Notes: generated from the sequence alone by a model not told the origin. Positions 1 to 11,356 are shown, counted from the first letter of the stretch. The stretch is DNA of 64,000 nt from Flaccisagitta enflata (GCA_965153355.1 OZ231128.1:3286001-3350000); one strand, 5' to 3'. Made by a program: numbers and translations.

Positions 1-379
1 CTTAGAAATATCAAAATCAACTTCAAACCTTACCACAAAGCGGCTCAACAGACTCAAATCAACAGCAAGAAAAATCTATAATTGTCAGCTATTTGTGAGA
101 TGTGGAAGTGACAAGAAAGAGTACCAGATGAGTGTGCTGAACGCCCCAAGGTTCCTCACAGCCATCTGATCTTCCCATTGTAAAATGCTCATAACACCCA
201 TAACCTTAAATCAAGATCCTTCCCGCTAATTGAGACAAATCCATTAAGTTACATAAAAAATACATAAAAGTTACATAAAAGTTACATAAAAGTTTCATAA
301 AAGTTACATAAAATTCTTGAAATTATGCGTGATTTCATTCACAACCATCCACAGGATTGCAGGTCAAAGATTTTGATGG

Positions 380-575
380 CTGGAGAGTTCGAGTAAACCA
401 TCATACCCTGTCTTCAAAAGCAATTCAACCAGCAAAAGATGTATTGTGTAAAAACTATCCACACCACACAATTCGGATTTTTACTATCTAATAGCATATT
501 AATGACAGTTTTCTCATGCAAAATTTCAGCATTCCAAGTCAAATAGTTCAGCTTCTACATTATTTTGAAAATCAC
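380..575 (-). repeat. Inverted-repeat arm, partner of 1328-1520
   Basis: The reverse complement of this stretch matches 1328-1520 at roughly 85 percent by eye, for example the shared GCTGAAATTTTGCATGA and ATACATCTTTTGCTGGTTG. The arms enclose about 750 bp that contain two family A elements. This may be a foldback element or an inverted duplication; no transposase is seen. Positions 1-379 hold only a short TTACATAAAAG tandem (about 245-310) and nothing gene-like. Confidence 0.7.
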
Positions 576-589
576 AAAAATTTACATAA

Positions 590-725
590 ACAAGGCCGGA
601 TACACGGCAATCCAGTCGCGGACGGTTGGGCAGGAGCAGTAATGCAAAAATCGCTCGGAAATCAAAAACCTACCGACCTACGGACCGACATGCAAGGTGT
701 AGAGTCGCGTGTCCGCGACTAAAAA
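590..725 (+). mobile_element. Family A dispersed element, GCGGAC subtype
   Basis: Starts CAAGGCCGGATACACGGC and ends with the hairpin-like GTCGCGTGTCCGCGAC followed by an A-run. The central GACC/GGAC tract is short. It has the same ends as the copies at 55070 and 59932. Confidence 0.75.
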
Positions 726-1107
726 TGGCAATTTTCAAGAAAAATAAAGGAGTTTAGCCTTTTAAATCTTATCAGAATTCAGTAGATAATGATTTGAAGT
801 AATGTAGTTGATCCCAATTCATGTTCTTATCATTAATAAATCGTTTCTCTGTTCATTTGTGTATAGATATAAGACCTCAAACTGGTAAAAGATGAATGTT
901 CAGCAAGAAAAGTTGTTTGAACAAGAAAAATCATGGAAAAAACATGAAAAATCGCTATAAATGCAGCTTGAAATGTTTTTTTCTTGAATCTAACATAATC
1001 TCCTTCAAAAAACCTTTAATTTGAGACCAATCCCAAAGTTTTAGTTCAAAGCGTTTAGAAGTTCTATAGGTTTAAAGTGACAGACCTCCATCAATGTCTG
1101 ATATAAG

Positions 1108-1302
1108 CAAGGCCGGATACACGGCTACCCCAGTCGCGTGCGGGTGGGCAGGGGCCATAATTGAGGTCACTCCATCATTTGGGCAGGAGCAGTGAGGCCA
1201 AAAAAACACAAAAACCAAAAAAAAGTAAAGTGTGACGGACGGACCGACGGACGGACGGACCGACAAAGCGGGTTGTAGAGTCGCATAGCACGCAACTAAA
1301 AA
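1108..1302 (+). mobile_element. Family A dispersed element
   Basis: Near-complete copy: CAAGGCCGGATACACGGC start, GCAGGAGCAGTGAGGCC middle, AAAGTAAAGTGTGACGG, a GGAC tract, then a terminal hairpin that has decayed (TCGCATAGCACGCAACT). Its reverse reading frame gives a recurrent Ser/Val/Pro-rich pseudo-peptide seen at every copy, so such frames are not genes. Confidence 0.85.
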
Positions 1303-1327
1303 TCATCAACCAATAAATGGTTCTTTA

Positions 1328-1520
1328 CTTCAAAATAATGTAGAAGCTAAACTACTTGACCTGGAGTGCTGAAATTTTGCATGAAAAAACCGTCAGTAAT
1401 ATGCTATCAGACAGAGCAAATTTGAAATGTGTGGTGTGGATAGTTTTGGCACAATACATCTTTTGCTGGTTGCAGTTGCTTCTGAACACAGGGTAAGGTC
1501 ATCTAAAGTAGGCATGAAAT
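1328..1520 (+). repeat. Inverted-repeat arm, partner of 380-575
   Basis: Matches the reverse complement of 380-575. It lies directly beside a family A copy. From 1521 to 2090 I see no gene or repeat. Confidence 0.7.
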
Positions 1521-2091
1521 TTTCAGCTAAAACACATAGCACCAGTGAAAGAAACATATAAGTGAATGAGGGGCTGTCTTAACTTGCTGTGTGTAAGAGG
1601 ACAATGCTCCGTTCCAAGCGCTTTTGAGTTTTAAATGTGTACTATTATCATTAATTCTTCAACAATCAAGAAACCGGAGCTTGGTTCAAATTCTCTGCCG
1701 GTGCTCCTGCTGTTGCTGTAGCAAATCTTTTCTGAAATTCCAATAAGAGCAAGACAAAAGAACAGTTTTTCCCAGTAATTTCTTTGTGGATAATAACTAA
1801 CACAAAAAAAAGCTCAAGCTTGGCGATTTTCGATATGACAAGGTCAAATTGACGTCTAAACTGAAAGTTAAGACAGCCTATGACCACCCCATGTGTCCTA
1901 AAACCCAAAATTCTGGCTACATTGGATGTCTATCTAAAGCAGAGGGAAGTGGCGAAGCGTGATGTTCAGTTTCTTTAAGTTTCATTGCACTGAACACCCT
2001 CTCTTGTTAATGGCAGGGTGAGGATGAAGCCATGGGCAAATGGGCAAGTCTTAGATATAATGCCCCTTAATTTCTTGCTAGGCTTTATTAA

Positions 2092-2190
2092 CAGGCCTTT
2101 CTTAAGAGCGAGCCCGCGAGTCCGTGGCTCTTTATTTTGCCGTTGGGCTCTCACTTTTAACTGGCTCTGAGCCCGGCAGGGTTTCTCTGA
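2092..2190 (+). repeat. Inverted repeat arm 1 (partner 2845-2943)
   Basis: GGCTCTTTATTTTGCCGTTG here faces CAGCAAAATAAAGAGCC in the partner arm. The arms are about 100 bp and about 650 bp apart, as in a small foldback element. The interior (2191-2844) shows no coding homology. Confidence 0.7.
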
Positions 2191-2844
2191 TTTGGCGAGA
2201 CATGTTTGACTCAAGTGGATTTGATCATTTTTGTAAGATTTCTAAAGAGCACACCATCTCTTTGCGAGTGAAGAGTTACTCAAAAGTAAAAAATTAGAAA
2301 GCAAATGCCTTTCCTCCACTGTCTTTATCATGAAATGTGAACAGCTAATAAATAAATGAGCTAATCATCTTTTAATCGCGTGCTATGCTTCTACACTAAG
2401 TCCATTCATTGGTCAGTCAGTCCATTGATAACTTTGCTATTCTGGCGTTTACGGTACTTAAACGCATCACTGCATGTCCCTGCTAAGATACTTGTATATT
2501 TGTAAATGCGTTTTGATGTCGATGGTAGAAGAAAATTCACAGATAATGATGTTATCTTTAATACCCTTGTATTTCTGTGCACAGATATACAAAAGCAGCC
2601 ATTGTTTTATGCCTGTGCTATGATATAGGCTCACAAGAATAGGAAATTGGCAAAAATGGTCATTTTTTGTCGGGCTTACTGTTTTTCCGTCGGGCTCTGT
2701 AAAATTGGGCAGAGAAAGCCTGACTGGCTCTGTCAAAAAATCACTGAGAAAAGGCCTGTCAATTACCCAGTAAAAAAATTTAGTCTTTGACATGTACTTT
2801 GACATATCTAAAAAGATTATCAATTTAGTCTAATATATGTGGCC

Positions 2845-2943
2845 AAAAGTGAGAGAGCCTGCTGGGCTCAGAGCCAGCAAAACATGAGAGCCCGACAGCA
2901 AAATAAAGAGCCACAGGCTCGCAGGCTTGCTCTAAAAAAAGGT
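2845..2943 (-). repeat. Inverted repeat arm 2 (partner 2092-2190)
   Basis: Reverse-complementary to 2092-2190, with scattered mismatches. Confidence 0.7.
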
Positions 2944-3480
2944 CTGCGCATATAGTTCTACATAAGTTGTAGAGAGGTCCTTTAATGATGCTGTTGACAA
3001 GCTGTTCCAGCTTACCTTGTGCGTTCAAATGCCGAGTGACACCTTCAGATTTTTAATCTACACATAATTACATGTCTGAATACATAGGTTATGATGACTT
3101 CTTGAAAAACATGATTTTTTCATTATTTTGCGATTTGCATGGCCTCTCATGGAGGGGATCGTTCAGTGATGCAGTTGACAAGCAGTTGCAACACTCCCTG
3201 ATTCAAATTTTTGTTTTTCTCATATTCTATAAAAAACTGTAAAACTTACTTATCTGATGACAAAAATAACTTTCGCTGCATATAGTTCTCCATGAGTTGT
3301 GGAAAGGTCCTTCAATGATGCTGTTGACAAGCTGTTCCAGCATTCCTTGACTGCCCATATGCTCAATGGAACCTTCAAATTTGAAATCTACACAAAATTT
3401 CACATCTGAAAATATTGGTCACGATAACTTTTTGAAAAACATGATTTTTCATCATTTTACATGGCCTCTCTGTAGAAATG
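2944..3480 (+). repeat. Diverged direct repeat, about 2.5 copies
   Basis: A block of about 205 bp beginning GCATATAGTTCT occurs at about 2946 and 3280. Both copies share ATGCTGTTGACAAGCTGTTCC and CTTGAAAAACATGATTTTT. A third, partial copy lies at about 3165 (GATGCAGTTGACAAGCAGTT). The unit is unidentified. 3481-3885 is featureless. Confidence 0.75.
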
Positions 3481-3889
3481 TCTCTGACCTTAGTTATTTC
3501 CTAAGCCAAGAAAGCTTCTTTGACTTAGTAATTAACCTAACCTCTGAAATAATCTTTCTCATAGAAATATAACCACCAGTAGAGATTCATACCTATACCG
3601 GTTTGTCCACTGACTGTGGAAGTCTTTGTCTGTTGTTTTCATTGAGAAAAATTAATAGAAAATATTTTCTGCGCTATTTTATATGACTTGTGAAAACATT
3701 GCTTTATCTTAAAAAAAAAGCCATGAATGATTCAATGCTAAGAGTTTCCCCAAATCCCATATAAGATTCAAGATGACAAATATTCTCAAGGTTCAGGAAG
3801 AGAATTTATCATTTCACCTTGAAACAAAGCCGGATTTGCGATATCACGATATCAACAAGCCCAATAGGCCAACAGTCGCGTGCTCCGTC

Positions 3890-4598
3890 TCTTAATTACA
3901 CTCCCTCACTTCCTCCCTGTCCTCCCTTCCTCCCTTTCTATCTTTATCCCTTTCTTCCTCCCTCCCTTCCCCCTGTCATCCCATTCTCTCTTTATCCCTC
4001 CCTCTCTCCTTGTCTTCCCTTTCTCCCTTTCTTCCCCCCCTCCCTGTCTTCCCTTTCTCACTCCCTTCCTTCCTCCCTGTCTTCACTTTCTCCCTTTCTC
4101 CCTTTCTCCATCCCTTCCCCCTGTCTTCCCATTCTCTCTTTCTCCCTCTCTCCCTCTCTCCTTGTGTTCCCTTTCTCTCTTTCTCCCTTTCTCCCCCCTC
4201 CCTCCCTCCCTGTCTTCCCTTTCTCCCTTTCTCCCTTTCTCCCTTTCTCCCTCTCTCCCTTTCTCCCTCCCTCCCTTCCCCCTGTCTTTCCATTCTCTCT
4301 TTCTCCCTCCCTCCCTCTCTCCTTGTCTTCCCTTTCTCTCTTTCTCCCTTTCTCCCCCCTCCCTCCCTGTCTTCTCTTTCTCCCTTTCTCCCTCCCTCCC
4401 TTCCTTCCTCCCTGTCTTCCCTTTCTCCCTTTCACCCTCCCCCCTTCCTCCCTGTCTTCACTTTCTCCCTCTCTCCTTGTCTTCTCTTTCTCCCTTTCTC
4501 CCTTCCTTCCTCCCTGTCTCCCCTTTCTCCCTCCCTCCCTTCCTCCCTGTCTTCACTTTCTCCCTTTCTCCCTCCCCCCCTTCCTCCCTTTCACTTTC
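3890..4598 (+). repeat. CCCT/TTCT polypyrimidine tract
   Basis: About 700 bp of almost pure C/T in CTCCCTTTCTCC-like units. All six frames stay open for long stretches only because of the composition. It abuts the left end of a family B element. Confidence 0.9.
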
Positions 4599-4606
4599 TC
4601 ACTTTT

Positions 4607-5350
4607 GGGCAGCGGCCCCGAAGGGGACGAAGTCCTGTAGAACACAGGGGGACTTTCGTTCGTCCGTCCGTTCGTTCGTTCGTCCGTTCGTCCCCCCCCC
4701 GCCCCTCATTAGGCCCTTCAGGCCTCAAATCTGGCCTCTGATACCTCAAATCTGGCCTCTGAGACCTCAAATCTGGCCTCTCAGGCCTCTGATCCAGCCT
4801 CTCAGGCCTCAAATCCAGCCTCCCAGGCCTCAAATCCAGCCTCTCAGGCCTCTCCAGCCTCAAATTCAACCTCTTAGGCCTCAAATTCAACCTCTCAGGC
4901 CTCAAATTAGGCTTCTCAGGCCTCAATTCCAAATTCTCAGGCCTCAAACCTAGCCCCTCAGGCCTCAAATTAGGCCTCTCAGGCCTCAAATCAGCTGTCT
5001 AAGCCTCAATTTATTGCTCTCAGTTCTCTGACCTTTCAAGCCTCAATCTAGCTCTCTCAAGCCTCAAGTCAGACCTCTCAAGCCTCAATTCAGCCCTCTC
5101 AAGCTTCCAATTGGCATTCTCAGGCCTTACATCAGCCTTCTTAGACCTCAGTTTAGGCTCTTGAAGGCCTTCAGTCAGCCCTCTATAGCATCTCATCCAC
5201 ATCTTCAGGCAGGACGAACGAAAGTCCCCCTGTGTTCTACAGGACTTCGTCCCCTTCGGGGCCGCTGCCCTGCTTCCCCTCACTCCAATTCACAATCACT
5301 CAAAGCAGGGCAACGGGTATCGCTGACCACATATTGCCCTTGGGCGACCT
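4607..5350 (+). mobile_element. Family B TIR element, copy 1
   Basis: Left terminus GGGCAGCGGCCCCGAAGGGG continues for about 58 bp and reappears as the reverse complement at 5213-5270. The interior is a tandem array of CAGGCCTCAAATC-like units of about 20-25 bp. Beyond the right TIR, a tail with GCAGGGCAACGGGTA and GCTGACCA recurs at every copy and so belongs to the element. No ORF for a transposase; non-autonomous. Confidence 0.8.
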
Positions 5351-5390
5351 GTTGATTTATGATATTATTGATATACAAAAGCTTTATGGG

Positions 5391-6110
5391 CAGCAGCCCC
5401 GAAGGGGATGAAGTCCTGTAGAACACAGGGGGAATCTGTCCATCCGTCTGTCCGTCCGTACATACATACGTCTGTCCGTACCCCCTGTACCATCCTCAGG
5501 GCTTCATCTTCTTTGGGGCCCAAATCCAAACTGCATGGCCCAAATCCAAACAAAATAGCCCAAATCCAAACAAAATAGCCCAAATCCAAGCAAAATAGTC
5601 CAAATCTGGCTAGAAAACCTAAATCCTGGTATGAGTTCTGTCATTTTGGCCTCTTAGATCTAGATTCTGGCTTCTGATACCTAGATTCTGACTTCTACAA
5701 CCCACATCCTAGCCTTAGAGACCCAGATCTTGACCTCTGGGGCCCTGATACTGGCCTCTGAGACCCAGGTTCTGGCCTCAAACACCCAAATCCTGGCCTC
5801 AGAGACTAATATCTCGGCCTCTGAGACCAAGAAATTGGTCTCTGAGACCCAGATCCTAGCCTGCTTCCCCTAAACTCTCTCGACAAACTACCTTAGAAGG
5901 GTACAGGCACTATTGTCCATATACTGCCTTTCGTCATTTCTCCATGTTATAAGGTTATTCAATGAGAGTTTGAATAACAGGGCATCTTGGACAGAAGGAA
6001 GGCAGACAGAAGGACGGACGGACGGATGGACGGACAGATTCCCCCCAGTGTTCTACAGGACTTTGTCCCTTTTGGGGCCGCTGCCCTGCTCCCCCTCAAC
6101 CTAAATCACA
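5391..6110 (+). mobile_element. Family B TIR element, copy 2 (left part)
   Basis: Left TIR at 5391 (GGGCAGCAGCCCCGAAGGGG) and right TIR at about 6030-6085. The interior has a 21-bp AAATCCAAACAAAATAGCCC array (5518-5600) and a CTCTGAGACCCAGAT-like minisatellite. The characteristic tail is interrupted after 6112 and resumes at 7094-7175 (CAAGCAGGGCATGTGTACC), so the element was split by the insertion at 6113-7093. Confidence 0.8.
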
Positions 6111-6112
6111 TA

Positions 6113-7093
6113 CTATCTAGCTCATAAATATACGGACACCTTTACATGTTCTTAATAGCTAAACTTCAATATCCAATATAGAAATGAAAGCAGATCAACA
6201 AACTATAACAAAAAATCTTTCATTCAAGACCAAGCAGAGCTCAGTAGCTCAATCTGTTTTGAAATGACAGTGATTTGAAGAAAAACTGTCATTTTATCAA
6301 AATCGAATTCAGAGGTTTTCAGTTCCTATCTACCAAGGACTACCTATGTCATGGTGCACATGAAGGGGCAATTTTTATGGTCAAGTCATCTTCAAAAAAA
6401 ATTTCAATGTGAATAATTCATAATTTTTAAAGAAAAAATTACATTTTCACTGCATATTATAAATTTTTTTGCATTGACAAACATTTATATATACAAAATC
6501 AGTAGAAAAAGTAGAAAAAACTTGTGATAAAATAAGAACTTTGAAAGAGTATTCCTGGACTTGTTTTGGGTGAAATTCTTAATCTGTCTCTGAATGCAAA
6601 AATTTGCATATCCAAAAACATGGCCCTATTCTAAACACATATAAGAAAAGGGCCATGTTCTTAGAAATGCAAATTTTTGCATTCAGAGACAGATTAAGAA
6701 TTTCACGCGAAATGACTTGCCAAACTTGCTGCTCGCGTGCACCGCGACCTATATAGAAAGAGCTATTGAATCCAAACAGATTGGCCAAAATCATTCTGCT
6801 TGAATGGTAAAAAAATTGAAGGCTGCAGTATGATATATTGCTCTGAAATTATCTCATATCAAAGGAAAACAAAAAAAAATTCAATGTTTTTTGTTGCTTA
6901 TAAAAAAATCAAGGATACACTGATTTGAGTTAAAAAATCATTGACCAATCAGATAGACACTCGAAACAGAATGACTTGATAAATCAAAATACCATATAAT
7001 GACTAGAAATTGATTCATTTGAGCATATTTTCCATTTAATGAGTCAATATGCTTATTTTTTTCTAACTGTCCGTATATTTATGAGCTAGATGG
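6113..7093. mobile_element. 981-bp TA-flanked TIR element inserted in family B copy 2
   Basis: The ends are inverted repeats of about 26 bp containing ATCTAGCTCATAAATATACG. Both ends are flanked by TA (6111-6112 and 7094-7095). Removing the element plus one TA joins the two halves of the host family B tail exactly as in other copies. TA duplication and size fit a non-autonomous Tc1/mariner-like element. No transposase frame is visible. Confidence 0.85.
6570..6706. repeat. Long near-perfect hairpin
   Basis: Arms of about 62 bp (6570-6632 and 6644-6706) are reverse complements with few mismatches: GTGAAATTCTTAATCTGTC opens the left arm and its complement closes the right. The loop is about 11 bp. 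It sits near the centre of the 981-bp element and could give a stable RNA stem if transcribed. Confidence 0.9.
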
Positions 7094-7232
7094 TACTACT
7101 CAAGCAGGGCATGTGTACCACTGACCACTTACTGCCTTTGGGCTGCTATTGATCCGTTGTTTCGCTGGATTTATCTTCATATCTCAAGGTGATTTATTAA
7201 TTATTATTCTACTTGCTTTTACCTCAACCCAG

Positions 7233-7490
7233 TATCCCCGCTTCTTTTTGGTGGGCGATCGTGACGATGACATCGGTGGGCTACGGTGACATGTACCCGC
7301 AGGGCGTTTGGGGCAAAGTCGTGGGTTCTCTTTGCGCCATCTGCGGGGTGTTGACCATCGCTTTGCCGGTCCCCGTCATCGTTTCCAACTTCAACTACTT
7401 CCGGCGCAGAGAGGAAAGCAAACGTCTCGACGGTGAACGACCTTATGAATCCCTCAGAAACTGCGACAATCGTCATCTGCTTAAAAACGA
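7233..7490 (+). CDS. Kv1 (Shaker)-type voltage-gated K+ channel, pore-S6 exon
   Basis: Membrane potassium channel alpha subunit; only the C-terminal core is in the window. The exon follows an acceptor (CTCAACCCAG at 7223-7232) and enters in phase 2. It encodes the pore helix [10 protein letters not shown], the selectivity filter VGYGDMYP, and S6 ([24 protein letters not shown] cut here into known pieces: GSLCAI, then the PVPV gate hinge), followed by NYFRRREE. The [12 protein letters not shown] ending is diagnostic of Kv1 rather than Kv2-4. Filter residue Ser replaces the usual second Thr of the TMTT run. After S6 come about 27 tail residues up to HLLKN. The best donor is GA|GTAAGG at 7491, phase 2, matching the acceptor at 8834. 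If unspliced, the same GAGTAAG reads as a stop, giving a short tail. Exons for T1 and S1-S5 are not seen upstream in 0-7 kb. Confidence 0.9.
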
Positions 7491-7905
7491 GTAAGGGGGG
7501 TTGGGGGTGGGGGTGGGGGCGGCGGTGAACGACCTTACGAATCCCTCAGAAACTGCGACAATCGGCATCTGCTGAAAAACGAGTAAGGGGGGTTGGGGGT
7601 CGGGGGTGACGGCAAATGACCTTAAGGATCCCTCTGAAACTGCGACAATCGTCATCTGCTTAAAAACGAGTGAGGAGGGGTATGTGTGGGTATCTTTTTT
7701 TTTTGGGGGGGGGGCAGCGAATGACCTTATGAATCCCTCAGAAACTGCAACAATTGGCATCTGCTTAACGACAAGTAAGCAGGGGGGAGCGACGGCGAAT
7801 GACCTTACAAATCCCTCAGAAACTGCGACAATCGTCATCTGCTGAAAAACGAGTAAGGGGGAGGGGGGGTGGCGAACGACCTTACATTACAAATCCCTCA
7901 GAAGG
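7432..7905 (+). repeat. Tandem array of the Kv exon end plus 5' splice site (about 5.5 copies)
   Basis: Copies begin at about 7432, 7524, 7611, 7717, 7797 and 7872 (last truncated). The period is about 80-105 bp because G-rich linkers differ in length. The core is GAACGACCTTA, ATCCCTCAGAAACTGCGAC and CATCTGCTTAAAAACGA. The GT of the donor-like motif falls at 7491 (GTAAGG), 7583 (GTAAGG), 7670 (GTGAGG), 7775 (GTAAGC) and 7853 (GTAAGG). The first copy is coding; the rest lie in the intron. Confidence 0.9.
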
Positions 7906-7939
7906 GGAGGTGACACAATTCTTTAGCGCGCCAACGCAC

Positions 7940-8200
7940 GGCAACAAGAGGCTTTGTCTGTCGGTTGGTATGTCGGTTGGTCGGTCGGTCAGTAACACAT
8001 TCGTTCAACGATCTACGCGGCATTGTAAGGTGCGCCAAAGCACCTCTAATATTGTCTGTGTCAGTTGGTTGGTCAGTTGATCTGTTGTTTGTTTAGTCAG
8101 TTACGCATTTGTTCGATTTGTTTGATCCACACTGCCCTGTTAGATGCGTCCTCGCATCTCTATAACAGGCTGTGTCTGTCTCACTGTCATAAAAACATTC
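7940..8200 (+). mobile_element. Family E/F element remnants
   Basis: GGTTGGTCGGTCGGTC, then TAACACATTCGTTCAACGATC, matches the E copies at 44125 and 61552. A second piece ending in TTAGATGCGTCCTCGCATCTC is the F terminus seen at 56110 and 57060. All are within the Kv intron. The remainder of the intron, 8201-8833, shows nothing clear. Confidence 0.6.
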
Positions 8201-8833
8201 ATTCGTAAAAAAACATTCGCTCAAAGAAGACGCATCGCTTGCCTACTTGTTTTCAAAGCTTAAGACAGCGTGCCCACAAAGCCAACATTTAGGGTATCAA
8301 AATGGGAAAAGATTAAGATTTAGCCTATGTTATTGAGGAAGTTTTATTGAAAATTAAGACAAATTTCTTTTTTGTCACTGACAAGGGGTTGGTCGAAATT
8401 ATAAGTTTGCATAGAAAATGAAAAAAATGAAAAAATAAAGAACATAGTTCTCTTCCCAAATCGTTTTTAGAGAGAACTATGTTTTTGAAAATGCAAAATT
8501 TTTTTGGTTGTGACTTCCTTATAATTTTGACCTCAGAAAATAGAAAAAAATGTCAACAAAATTTTACTAAAAACCTTCATTTTCTTGCCATTTTCCGTGA
8601 GAATTGCTTACCAAAAGGCAACTTAAAGCGTAAAATTTGAAACAGACATGCGAAACAAGTATATCCAGTGACAACTTGAGCAATGAAAACATTTGTGGAT
8701 GGGTAAATAGGAAAAAGATTTTAGCTATCATCGATTTCAGCATTAGTTTTCCTAATTTGTATAATTGTATTTGCACCAAATTTCAAAATCAAAATCTGTT
8801 GGTTTTTTTTTCTTTCTTTGTTTCATATATCAG

Positions 8834-9704
8834 TTACGAGGATCATTTCTTACATCGCCACGATCCGTATCAAAATCATCATCATCATCGTCCAAGAGGT
8901 TCCTCCATCTACGGCTCTTGTGATGACGGCGGAGGAGGAGGAGGAGGAAGAGGAGGAGGAGGAGGAAGAGGAGGAGGTGGAGTTGAAGAAGAAAATGGTT
9001 TCGAGAGGAAATGTATCAAAAATGGAACGACGCATCACGTACAGGAAGCGACGGAATGTGTTGTCGACAAGAAGAAAAAACGAAAGAAGAAAAGATCGCG
9101 TGGATCAAAAAGCGGCGGCAATCACAGTAATAACAACAACAACAGCAACAACAACAATAGCAACAACAACAACAGCTACAACGATGATGATGTTACAATC
9201 AGCGGCGGCGACGACGACGACGACGACGATGGCGCTTTGATCAAAAACGGCGGCGCTTCTCTGTTGTCCGTCGGGCGCAATCCTTCGTCAACGGCGACGG
9301 CGACGGCGGCAACAGCAGCTTCATTCCCTCAACAACAACAACAACAACAACGCCGTCGACGTCGTCATAATCGTCGTCATCGACATCGACGAGGTGTTGG
9401 AAATGACGATGACAACGTCGACGACGACGATGATGATGAACACGACGATCGTATCGAAGATGTTCGTCGTCGAGCAAGTGGAAGAGGGGGTAGGAAGAAT
9501 GAAGGAGAGGAAGAAGAAGAAGAAGAAGGAGGAGAAAGAGGAGAGGCGATGGATTTAGGTGAGACTTCGACGTTATCGGGAGGAGACTTTAGTCTGGAAA
9601 TGAGCGACAATTTCTTCCTAAAGAAAGTCGGCAGTTTTGGGGAACATAACGGAGGCATTCCTGAAATGGTCAGCGAAAGAGACTTTGATGATAGACGCGT
9701 ATGA
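8834..9704 (+). CDS. Kv channel cytoplasmic C-terminal tail exon (predicted)
   Basis: Open frame of 289 codons plus stop after an acceptor (TTTCATATATCAG, 8821-8833), entered in phase 2 so that GA|T joins to Asp. It is the only long frame after the channel core and matches the phase of the 7490 donor, which is why I assign it to the channel. The tail is almost all low complexity: Gly/Arg runs, a basic block KKKKRKKKRSRG, Asn runs broken by Ser, Asp7, Gln7-Arg5, His/Arg, then Glu-rich. A more ordinary 70-residue end follows (MDLGETSTLSGGDFSLEM to DDRRV). Kv1 tails usually end in a -TDV PDZ ligand; here the end is RRV. It could be a separate gene or a hypervariable tail; no domain is recognised. 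Confidence 0.55.
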
Positions 9705-9732
9705 TATCATCTTTCGACCATGGCGATGATGG

Positions 9733-9734
<2 letters not shown>

Positions 9735-9830
<96 letters not shown>

Positions 9831-9843
9831 CGACAATGACAAC

Positions 9844-9940
<97 letters not shown>

Positions 9941-9955
9941 AACAACAACAACAAC

Positions 9956-9995
<40 letters not shown>

Positions 9996-10088
9996 CTAAA
10001 GCAATACAAATGCATTCCGTGAAGATTGACGATTAAGTTGAAAACTGAGAGCCTTAAAGTTAAAGACAACAAACATAACAACAACAGT

Positions 10089-10128
<40 letters not shown>

Positions 10129-10160
10129 CCAACAACAACAACTAAATAACAAAAACAACG

Positions 10161-10230
<70 letters not shown>

Positions 10231-10253
10231 CCACAACCACAACAACAACAACC

Positions 10254-10305
<52 letters not shown>

Positions 10306-10402
10306 CTAAAGCAATACAAATGCATACCGTGAAGATTGACGATTAAGTTGAAAACTGAGAGCCTTAAAGTTAAAGACAACAAACATAACAACAACAGTAA
10401 CA
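9735..10402 (+). repeat. CAA array with a 310-bp segmental duplication
   Basis: (CAA)n runs at 9735-9995 and about 10078-10305. A unique 97-bp block starting CTAAAGCAATACAAATGCAT occurs at 9996-10092 and again at 10306-10402 with a single visible mismatch. The spacing of 310 bp means array plus block were duplicated recently. Confidence 0.9.
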
Positions 10403-10476
10403 GTAACAGTAACAGTAAAAGTAATAGATACTGCCACTACCATCATCACTACTTCTATTGCGACTAGATAGACTAG

Positions 10477-10648
<172 letters not shown>

Positions 10649-11356
10649 ACTCCTTCTTCTTTAACAACTACTTTTACTTTTAACATAACTGATACTACTT
10701 CTACATAACTAATTCTACTTCTACATCTACTATCACTACAAAAACTACTACTACCACACCAGTAGCTACAGCAACAACAGGTGAAGAAAAAAACCAGGGT
10801 TTTACTCAGTCGCGTGGAATTTCCATGCTAGTATCACCCCAGTGCCTGATGACAAATGCTGATGGAAAGACAAAAAGTGACGACACAAACAACATGACAA
10901 TTGTGACGACTTCCTATATTCTTCAGCAAAACATTTAAATTTCACACCAATTTATAATCTCTGGCAATTCATATATATCTTCTATGGAATTGGTGCTATT
11001 TTGCTTGTCTCTCTCTGGTTCTTGCTGCCTTTTACAATTATTATTCATATTTGATATTGTTGTTGGTGCTATTATTCTTTCTTTTTTCGCTACTTGCACA
11101 TGCAAATTGTTTTACTTTTGTAATTTTATTCTCTCTATGACAAGCTTCTTGAAAACATGGTGCATATGGATGTTACCGTATTTAAGAAAATCAAATAATG
11201 ATGTTGTCAAATAATAATGTTGTCATTTTAACCTCCCATTAGCGCCCCCTCTGAACTGTAGCTGTACTGTAATTTTATCCTTTTTCGGTATTGTGTCTAA
11301 ACATGCCTTGATGTCGTTTGTTTAAAGTTTTTTTTAAATTGGATGTAAATCAAGGC

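Noticed and set aside
3819-4953. Pro/Ser/Leu-rich frames over 3.8-5.0 kb
   Set aside because: Products of the CCCT tract and family B minisatellite; no conserved domain.
7213-7232. TTG at 7213 as the start of the channel ORF
   Set aside because: A CAG acceptor ends at 7232, and the preceding residues do not match Kv S5-pore sequence.
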